From assembly GCF_963678635.1 (NCBI RefSeq), contig NC_087065.1:51096452-51160451 (forward strand): a stretch of 64,000 bases of DNA. Reading direction: 5' to 3'. Below, one piece after another: positions 23,901 through 35,614 of the stretch. Numbering within the stretch: position 1 is the stretch's first letter; every line of letters starts with the position of its first letter. Origin of the DNA: Symsagittifera roscoffensis. Lineage: Eukaryota > Xenacoelomorpha > Acoela > Convolutidae. The notes below the pieces were generated by a model, which searched no databases, was not told where the DNA came from, and worked only from the letters and a program-made list of their open reading frames with translations. Made by a program: the position numbers and the translations under genes.

Positions 23901-24793
23901 TGTATTGTATTGTATTGTTTTGTATTGTATTGTTTTGTATTGTACTGTATTGTATTGTACTGTATTGTATTGTATTGTATTGTATTGTATTGTATTGTAT
24001 TGTATTGTATTGTATTGTATTGTATTGTATTGTATTGTATTGTTTTGTATTGTATTGTATTGTATTGTATTGTATTGTATTGTATTGTATTGTATTGTAT
24101 TGTATTGTATTGTATTGTATTGTATTGTATTGTATTGTATTGTATTGTATTGTATTGTATCGTTTTGTATTGTATTGTATTGTATTGTATTGTATTGTAT
24201 TGTATTGTATTGTTTTGTTTTGTATTGTATTGAATTGTATTGTATTGTATTGTATTGTATTGTATTGTTTTGTATTGTATTGTATTGTATTGTATTGTAT
24301 TGTATTGTATTGTATTGTATTGTATTGTATTGTATTGTTTTGTATTGTATTGTATTGTATTGTATTGTATTGTATTGTATTGTATTGTATTGTATTGTAT
24401 TGTATTGAATTGTATTGTATTGTATTGTATTGTATTGTATTGTATTGTATTGTATTGTATTGTATTGTATTGTTTTGTATTGTATTGTATTGTATTGTTG
24501 TATAGTATTGTTGTATTGCTTCAGCCCTGTTCCTCTTCATCGCATGCTGCTGCGTGACGTCACAGGTGCACGATGACGTGCATGCTCACAGCAGTTGGGG
24601 CATGAAGCTGCCGTGGGTGGGGTGGGTGCTGTCTCTGGCCCTCCTCCTAGACACACTCTACATCACCATCTCCACCATCAGGGAAGAGCAGCAGCGGGGG
24701 GCGGGGGGCTCTGGCTGGGATGATGTGAGGGTGAGGGCTTCCCAACTCACCTCCGTCAGCGCAACCGATCTCATAGGAGCAGAAAACATTTGA
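17743..24793 (+). CDS. four-pass membrane protein, PMP22/EMP/claudin type (whole gene, 3 exons)
   Basis: Joining 17743-17929, 23257-23400 and 24525-24793 gives a 199-residue protein; both introns are phase 1 and the joined frame stays open. Four hydrophobic segments lie near residues 14-35, 72-92, 102-121 and 139-160. The first extracellular loop holds GLW at 49-51 and cysteines at 54 and 59, the signature of the PMP22/claudin superfamily. The family also has an RA..I motif starting the second membrane segment, seen here as ARAFLIM (70-76). Members of the family are cell-surface or junction proteins. The C-terminal tail (162-199) is cytoplasmic by topology. Unusual points are an Asp inside segments 2 and 4, and the absence of the extra Trp that claudins have before GLW. 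The subfamily is not certain; an EMP/PMP22-like protein is the best reading. AATAAA follows at 24911. Confidence 0.8.
17930..18075. other. start of intron 1 of gene 1
   Basis: Unique-looking AT-rich intron sequence between the donor and the repeat cluster that fills the rest of the 5.3-kb intron (17930-23256). Confidence 0.6.
18076..20122. repeat. CACCCGGGTTG-ended element or nested cluster
   Basis: The left end CACCCGGGTTG (18076) and right end CAACCCGGGTG (ending 20122) are perfect 11-bp inverted repeats, each with TA immediately outside (18074-18075 and 20123-20124). Further ends of the same type lie inside at 19291-19302 and 19388-19400, so this may be two or more nested or adjacent copies. 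Near the ends, phrases like TGCAATTTCCATATATG and GAAAATTGTATGACTAGC form palindromes. Non-coding. Confidence 0.5.
20185..20401 (-). repeat. tRNA-derived SINE
   Basis: On the minus strand the head reads GGGGAGCAGTGGTGAAGTGG at 20401 downward and continues TTACGTC, CGCCTCTCAATCG and ATGTTCGAGGCCC. These correspond to a tRNA-like A box (AGTGGTGAAGTGG) and B box (TGTTCGAGGCC) at near-normal spacing. The following body ends in a GC-rich part containing the perfect palindrome GAGCTGTACAGCTC (20210-20223). This matches the usual SINE plan of tRNA head plus unrelated tail; the parent tRNA looks Glu/Leu-like, with low certainty. It lies in intron 1 of gene 1, opposite to the gene. Confidence 0.7.
20970..22680 (+). 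repeat. ~120-bp minisatellite in intron 1 of gene 1
   Basis: About 14 diverged tandem copies. Common phrases are AGCAACTTCGGAGCAGGTTG, ACTCAATGGAGGAAACAG, TTTGTATTCCTATGTGACG, AATAAGCATCTGGTCCATTG and TTTCGTATGGTTTAGTGTG. Spacing of the AACTTCGG motif is 120-121 bp in most steps, with one shortened step of about 87 bp at the left end. A stray partial unit appears at about 23160-23225 near the acceptor of exon 2. Confidence 0.85.
23257..23400 (+). CDS. gene 1 exon 2
   Basis: Bounded by acceptor TTTACTTCAG and donor GTAAGT (perfect). It enters in phase 1 and leaves in phase 1. It codes for most of the second membrane segment (ARAFLIMDHLLCACLLATLV) and the start of the third. The RA motif before segment 2 matches the PMP22/claudin family. 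Confidence 0.85.
23890..24515 (+). repeat. (TTGTA)n pentanucleotide array, about 125 copies
   Basis: About 620 bp of almost pure TTGTA with scattered single-base variants (TTTTG, TACTG, TCGTT, TTGAA). Because 5 and 3 are coprime, every frame on both strands reads a five-residue repeat with no stop, so the long open frames here are not genes. The array lies in intron 2 of gene 1 and ends about 9 bp before the acceptor of exon 3. Confidence 0.97.
24525..24793 (+). CDS. gene 1 exon 3 (terminal)
   Basis: Acceptor TATTGCTTCAG directly after the pentanucleotide array; phase 1. It codes residues 111-199: the end of segment 3 with a Cys-Cys-Cys triplet, a loop with VHDDVHAHSSWG, membrane segment 4 and a hydrophilic tail, ending at TGA. 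It is distinctly GC-richer than the surrounding introns, as expected for an exon. Confidence 0.85.
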
Positions 24794-24910
24794 TCCGGAT
24801 TACTCGAAGCACAGTTACGTCAACAAAGAGATGAGATCAGAACACGGATGTGAACTTGAAGTGCGGCTTAGATTATTTGTTTTAATGTTAAGAATGAAAA
24901 GTTTCAACGT

Positions 24911-24916
24911 AATAAA
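24911..24916 (+). terminator. polyadenylation signal AATAAA of gene 1
   Basis: Canonical AATAAA 118 bp after the stop codon, giving a short 3' UTR. Confidence 0.7.
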
Positions 24917-24929
24917 CCCACCTCCTTTC

Positions 24930-25762
24930 GTTATATCCAAACATTTATCAAAAATATACGTTTTACTATGATTTAATGAACGCTTTATTTGTGTTTTTTT
25001 TTAACTATGTGAAAATTGAGAATGCCCCCATTGAAGATATGGCCCACCCCGTGACCCACCCAAGCTGTATCATACCGTGACAGTGTCCTGACAGATCTCG
25101 GAATACGTGAACACAAGGATAGAACAAAACTCTGAGTACACGCAATTAAACTGCTTAACATCATATCTAACATTTTCCATTGCTTCTTAGGTCTCTGATT
25201 CTCAATTGATCTTTCTGCAATCACTTAAGTTTTTTCATGTATGATAATCAAATAAACACAGACAACGTCAAGGACAAAAAGAATGACTTTTTCAATTTTT
25301 GAGTTTTTGATTTCAACAAGGCGCTAAACTACGAAAAAAGATTAATTTTTCTTGAATAATTGTAAGTTTTTGCGTTTTAAATTAAGCCATTATAAGCTTT
25401 TAAGCCATTATAATGAGCTGTTGTAAGCCGCTCGCTCGCTTTGCTCACTCGAAAAACTATATACATATATATATATATAAATTTCAAATCGGGTTTTCCT
25501 AACACTGGGAACTTTAAAAAAAAACTTGTAAGTTCATTGGAATCACAAATGTAGGGAATTTAAAATGGTATATCATTCAACTCTCGCCAATGATTATTTG
25601 TGATAGCTGATTTTGTGTGCAAAACAAAAAAACTAAAACACATACGAAATTTCTCCCCATTTTTCGAATGGTCGGAACTATAAGATATTCACATTATGCA
25701 AAAAAAATGAAGAAACAAACGGGTTCAAGTTTTGCAATTTTGATCTTAAGAACAAATTATTT
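24930..25762. other. intergenic AT-rich DNA
   Basis: No gene recognised. It contains an (AT)n run near 25450-25477 and a CGCTCGCTCGCTTTGCTC phrase just before it. Confidence 0.5.
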
Positions 25763-28700
25763 TCAGGCTTACAATCAGAAAAATACAAAGTTTCTGTGTG
25801 AATTACATCTGAGTATCAGACCTGAGGGATCGCCTTTGAACATAATAGAAAAAAGTGTCTGTGAATTACAAACAGTCTCAAAACTGAGAGAACGTCTTTA
25901 GTCAGAATACAAATATTCGTGTTTGAGTGAATTACAAACCAGTCTCAGACCTGAGAAAACGTCATTAGACAGAAGAGAAACAAAGTTTTTGTGTGAATTA
26001 CAAACCAGTCTCAGACCAGAGGGAACGCCATTGAACAGAATGAAAAAAAGTGTCTGTGTGAATTACAAAACAATCTCAGACCTGAGGGAACGTCATTAGA
26101 CGGAATAGAGGCAAAAATTTGTTGTGAGTTACAACCCAGTCTCAATCCTGAGAGAACGTCATCAGACAGAAGAAAAACAAAATTTTTGTGCGAAATACAA
26201 TCCAGTCTCAGTCCTGAGAGAACGTCATTAGACAATAGAAACAAAGTTTTTGTGTGAATTACAGCCCAGTCTCAAACCTGAGAGAACGCCATTAGACGGA
26301 ATAAAACAAAAATTTGGTATGATTCACAACACAGTCTCAATCCTGAGTGAACGTCATTAGACAGATAGGAAACGAAATTTTTGTGTGAACTACAACCCAG
26401 TGTAGAACTCAGATGAGGTCTTTAGCCAAAATAGAAACAAAAATTTTGTGAGAATTACAATCATGTCTTAGACAGAATAGAAACAAAGTTTCTGTTTGAA
26501 TTACAACGCAGTCTTAGATCTGAGAGAATGTCATTAGAAAGATTAATGGCAATGTTCTTGTGTAAAAAACCCAGTCTCAAAACTGAAAGAATGTCATTTG
26601 AAGTCAGAATAGAAACACATTTTTTTGTGAGTTACATTCCAGTCTCAGACCTGAGAGAATGTCTTTAGGCAGAACAGAAACAAAGTTTTTGTATTGATTA
26701 CAGCCCAGTATCAGACCTGAAAGAACGTCGTGAGACAGAACAAAAACTAAATTTTTTTGTGAAATACAAACCATTCTCAAAACAGAGAGAACGTCGTTAG
26801 ACAGAATAGAAACAAACTATTCGTGTGAGTTTCAGCTTAGACTCAGACCTGAGAGAACCTCATTAAACGGAAAAGAAGAAAAAATTACAACAAAGTATCA
26901 AACCTGAGAGAACGTCATTAGACGTAATAGAAGCTAAAATTCTGTGTGAGTTACAACCCAGACTCAATCCTGAGCGGACGTCATTAAAAAATAAAAACGT
27001 CATTAAACAGAAAAGAAAAAAATACAACAAAGACTCAAAGCTGAGAGAGCGTCATTGGACAGAATAGGAAAAAATGTTTTAGTGTGAAATGCAACTCAGT
27101 CTCAGACCTGAGGGAGTGTCATTTGACTGAATGGAAAGAACGTTTTTGTGTGAATTACAGTCCATTCTCAAACCTGAAAGAACGTCATTAGACGGAAAAG
27201 AAGCAAAAAAATGGTGTGAATTACAACCCAGTGTCAATCTTGAGAGAACTTCATTAGACAGATAGGAAACGAAGTTTTTGTGTGCACTACAGCCCAGTTT
27301 TAGAACTGAGAGAAAGGTCATTAGACAAAAGAGAAACCAAAGTTTTGTGAGAAATACAACCATGTCCTAGAACTGAGAGAGCTTCATTAGACAGAGTAGA
27401 AACAAAGTTTTTAAGTTAATAACAGCGCAGTCTCAGATCTGAGAGAACACATTAGACAGAATAAAAGCAATATTTTGTGTAAAAACCCACTCTCAAACCT
27501 GAACGAATGTCGTTGGAAAACAGAATGAAAAAAAGTTTTTAATATGACCCAGTCGCAGACCCGAGAGAACGTTATTAGGCAGAATAGAACCACATTTTTT
27601 CTGTGAATTACATCGCAGTTTCAGAACTGAGAGAACATCGTGAGACAGAACAAAAACAAAGATTTAGTTTGTAAATTACAACCCAGTCTCAGAATTGAGA
27701 GAATTTCATTAGTTAAATTAAAAACAAAGTTTTTGCGTGAATTACAGATTAGTCCCAGACATGAGAGAACTTCATTAGACTGAATAAGAGCAATTATTTT
27801 GTGTAAAAAATCCAGTCTGAAACCCGAAAGAATGTCGTTAGAAGACAGAATAGATAATAAGTTTTTAATTGCGACCCAGTCGCAGACTTGAGAGAACGTC
27901 ATTAGACAAATTAGAAACAAAATTTTTGCGTGAATTGCAGAACAGTATAAGACCTTAGATAATTTCATTAGACAGAATAGAAACCAAGTTTTTGAGTGGT
28001 TTACAACCCTTTCCAAAACATGAGAGAACGCCATTAGACAGACGAGAAACGAAATTTTTGTGTGAAGTACAATCCAGTCTTAGACCTGAGAGAACGTCAT
28101 TAGACAGAATAGAAACACAGTTTTTATGTAAAATACAACCCAGTCTCGGACCTGAGCGATCGTCATTGGATAAAATTGAAGCAAAGTTTTTTTTGTGAAT
28201 TACAGCCCAGTCCCAGACCTGAGAGAAGGTAAATGGATAGATAGAAAAAAAAATTGTGTGGTAAACAACCCAGTCCTAGATCTGAGAGATCGCCATTTGA
28301 CAGAATAGACCGTCATTGGACAAAAAAGATTGTCATTTGACAGATAGATCTGAGAGAACGTCAATAGACATAATAAAAACACAGTTTTTTGTGAGTTACT
28401 TTCCAGTCTCAGACCTGAGAGAATGTCTGATTTTTGTATTGATTACAGCCTAGTCTCAGACCTGAGAGAACGTTGTGAGACAGAATAAAAGCAATGTTTT
28501 TGTGTAAAAACCCAGTCTCAAACCTGAAAGAATCTCGTCAGAAAACAGAATGAAAAAAAAAGTTTTTAATACGACCCAGTCGCAGACCCGAGAGAACGTC
28601 ATTAGGCAGAATAGAAACACATTTTTTCTGTGAATTACATTGCAGTCTCAAACCTGAGAGAACGTCATTAGACGGACAAGAAGCAAAAATTTGGTGTGAT

Positions 28701-31700
28701 ATACAACCCAGTGTCAATCTTGAGAGAACTTCATTAGACTTATAGAAAACGAAGTTTTTGTGTGCGCTACAACCCAGTGTTAGAACTGAGAGAAGGTCAT
28801 TAGACAAAAGAGAAACCAAAGTTTTGTGAGAATTGCAACCATGTCCTTGAACTGAGAGAGCTTCATTAGACAGAGTAGAAAGAAAGTTTTCAATTTGATT
28901 ACAGCGCAGTCTCAGATCTGAGAGAACACATTAGACAGAATAAAAGAACGTTTTTGTGTAAAAACCCATTCTCAAACCTGAAAGAATGTCGTTAGAAAAC
29001 AGAATGATAAAAAAAAAGCTTTTAATATGACCCAGTCGCAGACCCGAGAGAACGTTATTAGGCAGAATAGAACCACAATTTTTCTGTGAATTACATCGCA
29101 GTTTCAGACCTGAGAGAATATCTTTAGACAGAACAGAAATAAAGTTTTTGTATTGGTTACAGCCTTGTCTCAGCGAACATCTTTAGACAAATTAGAAACA
29201 AAGTTTTTGTGTGAATTGCAGAACAGTATGAGACCGTGGAATATTTCATAAGACAGAATAGAAACCAAGTTTTTGAGTCGTTTACAAACCATTCTAAAAC
29301 ATGAGAGAACGTCACTAGACAGACGAGAAACGAATATTTTGTGTGAAATACAACCCAGTCTTAGACCTGAGAGAACGTCATTAGACAGAATAGAAACACA
29401 GTTTTTGTGTAAAATACAACCCAGTCTCGGACCTGAGAGATCGTCATTGGACAAAATGGAAGCAATGTTTTTTTGTGAATTACAGCCCAGTCCCAGACCT
29501 GAGAGAAGGTCAATGGATAGATAGAAAAAAAATTTGTGTGGTAAACAACCCAGTCCTAGATCTGAGAGATCTTCTTTGCAGAATAGACCGTCATTGGACA
29601 AAAAAGATATTCATTTGACAGATAGACCTGAGAGAACGTCATTAGACATAATAGAAACACATTTTTTGTGAGTTAATTTCCAGTCTCAGACCTGAGAGAA
29701 TGTCTTTAGACAGAACAAAAACAAAAATTTTGTGTGAAATACAACCCATTCTCAAAACTGAAAGAACGTCGTTAGACAGAATAGAAACAAACTCATTAAA
29801 CGGAAGAAAAAAAATTACAACAAAGTATTAACACTGAGAGAGCGTTATTGGACGGGAGTGTCATTTAACTGAATAGAAAGAAAGTTTTTGTGTGAATGAC
29901 AGCTCAGTCTCAAACCCGAGAGAATGTCATTAGACAGAATAGAAAAAAAGTTTTTGTGTGAAATGCAACCCATTCTCAAACCTGAGAGAATGTCGTTGGA
30001 CAGAAAAAAAAACATTTTTTTTGTCAATTCCAGCTCAGTCTCAGACCTGAGAGAACCTCATTAAACAAAAAAGAGAAAAAAAATACAACAAAGTCTCAAA
30101 GCTGAGAGCGTCATTGGACAGAATAGGAAAAAACGTTTTTTTTTGTGAAATGCAACTCAGTCTCAGACCTGAGGGAGTGTCATTTGACAGCATGGAAAGA
30201 AAGTCATGAGAGAAAGTGTGAGAGAACGTCATTAGACAGAATAGAAATAATTTTTGTGTTAATAACAACCCAGATTTAGAACTGAGAGAAGGTCATTAAA
30301 CAGAATATAAATAAAGTTTCGCGTGAATTAAAGCCCAGTCCAAGACCTGAGAGAAGGTCATTAGACAGAATAGAAACAAAATTTTTGATCGAATTACAAC
30401 CCATTCTCAAAGATGAGAGAACGACATTAGGCAGACGAGAAACGAAACTTTGGTGTGACTTACAACACAGTCTCAGACCTGAGAGATTGTCATTTGACAG
30501 AATTGAAACAATGTTTTTGTGTGAATTACAACCCAGGCTCAAAACTGGGAGAACGTCATTAGACAGAATAGAAAAAATTTTTGTGTTAATAACAACCCAG
30601 TTTTAGAACTGAGAGAAGGTCATTAAACAGAATATAAATAAAAATTTTGCGTGAATTACAGCCCAGTCCCAGACCTGAGAGAAGGTCATTAGACAGAATC
30701 GAAACAAAATTTTTGGTCAAATTACATCACATTCCCAAAGATGAGAGAACGACATTAGGCAGACGAGAAACGAAACTTTGGTGTGACTTACAACACAGTC
30801 TCAGACCTGAGAGATTGTCGTTTGACACAATTGAAACAATGTTTTTGTGTGAATTACAACCCAGGCTCAAACCTGAGAGAACGTCATTAGACAGAATAGA
30901 AATAATTTTTGTGTTAATAACAACCCAGATTTAGAACTGAGAGAAGGTCAATAAACAGAATAGAAATAAAATTTTTGCGTGAATTACAGCCCAGTACCAG
31001 ATCTGAGAGAATGTCAATAAATAGAATAGAAACAAAATTTTTGACCGAATTACAACCCATTCTCAAAGATGAGAGAACGACATTAGGCAGACGAGAAACG
31101 AAACTTTGGTGTGACTTACAACACAGTCTAAGACCTGAGAGATTGTCATTCAACAGATTTGAAACAATGTTTTTGTGTGAATTAAAACCCAGTATCAAAC
31201 CTGAGAGAACGTCATTAGACAGAATAGAAAAAATTTTTGTGTTAATAACAACCCAGTTTTAGAACTGAGAGAAGGTCATTACGCAGAATAGAAATAAAAA
31301 TTTTTGTGAATTACAGCCCAGTCGCAGACCTGAGAGTATGTCAATAGATAGAATAGAGGCAACGTTTTTGTGTGAAAAAAAATTAGTCTCAAACCTGAGA
31401 GACTATCATAGACAGATTAGAAAAGAAGTTATTGAGTGAATTACAATCCAGTCTCAGACCTGAGAGAACGACATTAGACAGATTAGAAACAAAGTTTTTT
31501 TTGTAAAGTACAACCGATTCTCGGACCTGAGAGGTGGTCTATGGACGAAATTGAAACAAAAGTTTTGTAGGTGAAATACAACCCAGACTCAGACTTTAGA
31601 AATTTTCATTAGACAGATTAGAAACCATTTTTGAGTGAAATACAACCCATTCTTAAACATTAGAGAACGTCATTAGACAGACGAGAAACGAATTTTTTCT

Positions 31701-34700
31701 GTGAATTACAACCCAGTCTCAGACCTGAGAGAACTTCATTGGACCGAATAGAAAAAAAAAATTTTTTTTTGTAAAATACAACCCATTCTCGGACCTGAGA
31801 GATGGTCTTTGAACAAAATTGAAACAAAGTTTTTTGTGTGAATTACAGCCCAGTCCCAGACCTGAGAGAAGATCAATGGATAGATAGAAAAAAGTTTTTC
31901 TGTGGAAAACAACCCAGTCTTAAATCTGAGAGATCGTCATTTGACAGAGTAGAAACAATGTTTTTGTGTGAATTACTACCCAGTCTCAAACCTGAGAGAA
32001 CGTCATTAGACCGAATAGAAAAAATTTTTTCTGTGAATTACAGCGCAGTATCAGACCTGAGAGAACGTCATTAGACAATAGAAACAAAATTTGGTGTGAG
32101 CTACAGCCCAGTTTCGAACCCGAGAGAACTTCATTAGACAGAAAAAAGTTTCTGTGCGAGCTACAGCCCAGTCGTAGAACTGAGAGAAAATCATAAAACA
32201 GAGTAGAAACTAAATTTTTTGTGAATAACAGTCCAGTCGCAGACCTGAGACAACTTCATTAGACAGAAGAGAAATAATTGTTTTTGTGAACAACAACCCA
32301 GTCTTACAACTGAGAGAACGTCATTAGACAGAATAGAACTAAATTTTTAGCGTGAATTACAGCCCAGTCCCAGACCTGAGAGAATGTCACTAGACAGAGT
32401 AGAAAAGAGGTTATTGAGTGAATTACAACCCAGTCTCAAACCTGAAAGAATGTCGTTAGAAGACAAAATAGAAAATAAGTTTTTAATTGCGACCCAGTCG
32501 CAGACTTGAGAGAACGTCGTTAGACAGAATGGAAACACATTTTTTCTGTGAATTACATTCCAGTCTCAGACCTGAGAGAATGTCTTTAGACAGAACAGAA
32601 ACAAAGTTTTTGTATTGATTACAGCCTTGTCTCAGACCTGAGAGAACATCGTGAGACAGAACAAAAACAAAGATTTAGTTTGTAAATTACAACCCAGTCT
32701 CAGAATTGAGAGAACTTCATTAGTTAAATTAAAAACAAAGTTTTTGTGTGAATTACAGATTAGTCCCAGACATGAGAGAACTTCATTAGACTGAATAAGA
32801 GCAATTATTTTGTGTAAAAAATCCAGTCTGAAACCCGAAAGAATGTCGTTAGAAGACAGAATAGATAATAAGTTTTTAATTGCGACCCAGTCGCAGACTT
32901 GAGAGAACGTCATTAGACAGAATAGAAACACATTTTTTCTGTGAATTACATCCCAGGCTCAGACCTGAGAGAATGTCTTTAGTCAGAACAGAAACAAAGT
33001 TTTTGTACTGAATACAGCCTTGTCTCAGACCTGAGAGAACATCGTGAGACAGAACAAAAACAAAGATTTTGTGTGTAAATTACAACCCAGTCTCAGAATT
33101 GAGAGAACGTCATAAGACAAATTAGAAACAATATTTTTGTGTGAATTACAACCCAGGCTCAAACCTGAGAGAATGTCATTAGAGAGAATAGAAACAATTT
33201 TTGTGTGAATAACAAACCAGTCATGGAACTGAGGGAACGTCATTAGACAGGATAGAAATTAAATTTTGCGTGAAATACAGCGCAGTCCCAGGACTGAGAT
33301 GGTGTCACTAGACAGAATAGAAGCAACGTAACTTTGTGAATTACAGCGCAGTATCAGAACTGAGAGAACGTCATTAGACGTTAGAAACCAAAAATGGTGT
33401 GAAGTACAGCCCAGTTTCGAACCGGAAAGAACTTCATTAGACAGAATAGAAACAAAGTTTTTATGCGAACTACAGCCCAGTCGTAGAACTGAGAGAAAAT
33501 CTTTCAACAGGATAGAAACAAATTTTTGTGTGAAATGCAGCCCAGTCGCAGACCTGAGACAACGTCATTAGACAGAAGAGAAGCAATAATTTTGTGTGAA
33601 ATACAACCCAGTCTCAAACCTGAGAGAATGCCATTAGACAAAAAAAAACAACGTTTTCCTCTGAATTAAAACCCAGGCTCAAACCTGAGAGAATGTCATT
33701 AGAGAGAATAGAAACAATTTTTGTGTGATTAACAAACCAGTCTTAGAACTGAGAGAATAGAAATAAAAATTTTTGCGTGAATTACAGCCCAGTCCCAGAC
33801 CTGAGAGAGTGTCACTAGACAGAAAAGAAGCAAAGTATTTTTTTTTGAATTACAGCGCAGTATCAGACCTGAGAGAATGCCATTAGACATTAGAAACAAA
33901 ATTTGGTGTGAAGTACAGCCCAATCTCGAATCCGAGAGAACTTCATTATACAGAATAGAAACAAAGTTTTTATGCGAACTACAGCCCAGTCGTAGAACTG
34001 AGAGAAAATCTTTAAACAGAAAAGAAACAAAATTTTGAATGAAAAGAAGCAAAAGTTTTGTGTGAAATGCAAAACCGTTCTCAAACCTGAGAGAATGTCA
34101 TTAGACAAAATGAAAACAATGTTTTTCTCTAAATTGCAACCCAGTCTCAGAGTTGAGAGAAAGTCATTAGGCAGAACAGAAACAAAGTTTCCTGTGAATC
34201 ACAGCCCAGTTTCAGACCTGAACGTCATTAAACAGAATAGAAACAATTTTTTTTATTTGTAACCGATCTGAGAGATTAACAACAGACAGAATAGAAACAA
34301 CGTTTTTGTGTGAAGTACAGTTTATTCTCAAACCTGTGAGAACGAAATTAGACAGACGAGAACGAAAGTTTGGTGTGAAATCCAACCCAGTTTCAGACCT
34401 GAGAGAACATCATTAGACAGAATAGGAACAAACTTTCCTGTGGCTTACAGCAGTCTCAGATCTGAGAGAACGTCAATAGACAGAGTAGAAACCAAAACTT
34501 TGTGGGAATTGCATACCAGTCTCAGACCTGAGAGAATGTGTTTAAACAGAACAAAAACAAAAGTTTTGTGCGCGAGTTACAATCCATTCTCAGACTTGAG
34601 AGAAGGTCATTAGACAGAATAGAAACAAATTTTTTGAGCGAATTACAACCCATTCTCAAAGATGAGAGAACGACATTAGGCAGACGAGAACCGAAACTTT

Positions 34701-35432
34701 GGTGTGACTTACAACACAGTCTCAGACCTGAGAGAACGTCATTAGACAGAATAGAAATAAAGTTTTTGTGTGAATGAATTTCAATCCAGTCTCAGACCTG
34801 AGAGGAAGTCATTAAACAGAATAGAAAAAAGCTTTTGTGTGGATTACAGCCCAGTGTCAGGCATGAGAAAACATCATTGGACAGAACAGAAACAAACATT
34901 TCATGTGAAATACATCCCAGTCTCAGACCTGAGAGAATATTTTTAGACAGAGTAGAAACAAAATTTTAGTGTGCATTACAGCCCAGTCTCAGACAAGAGA
35001 GAACTTCATCAGAAAGAACAGAAGCAAAATTTTTGTGTTTGAATTACACTCCAAACTCAGACCTGAGAGAACGTCATTAAATTGAATAGAAACAAGGTTT
35101 TTGTGTAAAACGCAACCTTGTCTCAGACCTGAGAGAACGTCATTGGACAAAATAGAAACATAGTTTTTGTATGAATTACAGCGCAGTGTCAGACCTGAGA
35201 GAACGTCATTAAACAGAATAGAAACAAGGTTTTTGTGTAAAACGCAACCTTGTCTCAGACCTGAGAGAACGTCATTGGACAAAATAGAAACATAGTTTTT
35301 GTATGAATTACAGCGCAGTGTCAGACCTGAGAGAACGTCATTGGATACGTCATTGGATAGAAAAGAATTAAAATTTTTATTCGAATAGCACTCCAGTCTC
35401 AGACCTGAGAGAACTTCATCAGACAGATAGGA
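25763..35432 (+). repeat. 9.7-kb array of a 66-bp (22-codon) minisatellite
   Basis: About 145 diverged tandem copies. The consensus in pieces is AGAATAGAAACAAAGTTTTT, GTGTGAATTACAACCCAGTC, TCAGACCTGAGAGAACG, TCATTAGAC. Because 66 is a multiple of 3, runs of copies stay open: the plus strand reads ELQPSLRPERTSLDRIET with KFLC, the minus strand SNDVLSGLRLGCNSHKNF with VSIL. Frameshifts and stops break both every few copies and there is no start or splice context, so it is read as non-coding. Higher-order repeats occur: the AAAGATGAGAGAACGACATT variant recurs at about 30410, 30740 and 31065 (about five units apart) and again near 34660. A 132-bp two-unit block is duplicated nearly exactly at about 35085-35350. 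The array fills most of the space between the two genes. Confidence 0.95.
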
Positions 35433-35614
35433 TAGGAATTCGACGTCGCGCTCTGGAGCAATAGCTTATCCGCTGTATTTTTTTGACGAAAGATGCCAGA
35501 CTTCCAGTGTAAACTTTGGTGCTAAATAAACGTTTCATTGTTTTTTTGGCGGCTCTTAAAAATTCGCTTAGCCCGTCGCGGCATTGAAAATTTCCAAATA
35601 ATTGACTCAATATC

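Noticed and set aside
23824-24557. Long open frames of about 100-224 codons on both strands rich in CIVLY or NTIQY
   Set aside because: They are translations of the (TTGTA)n array, which is open in every frame because the unit is 5 bp; no gene.
26011-35282. Many 60-143-codon frames across the 66-bp array
   Set aside because: They arise from the 3n repeat length. They are interrupted every few units, lack splice or start context, and occur on both strands.
25763-35432. CRISPR-like array
   Set aside because: Units are contiguous with no unique spacers, in a eukaryotic gene-containing region.
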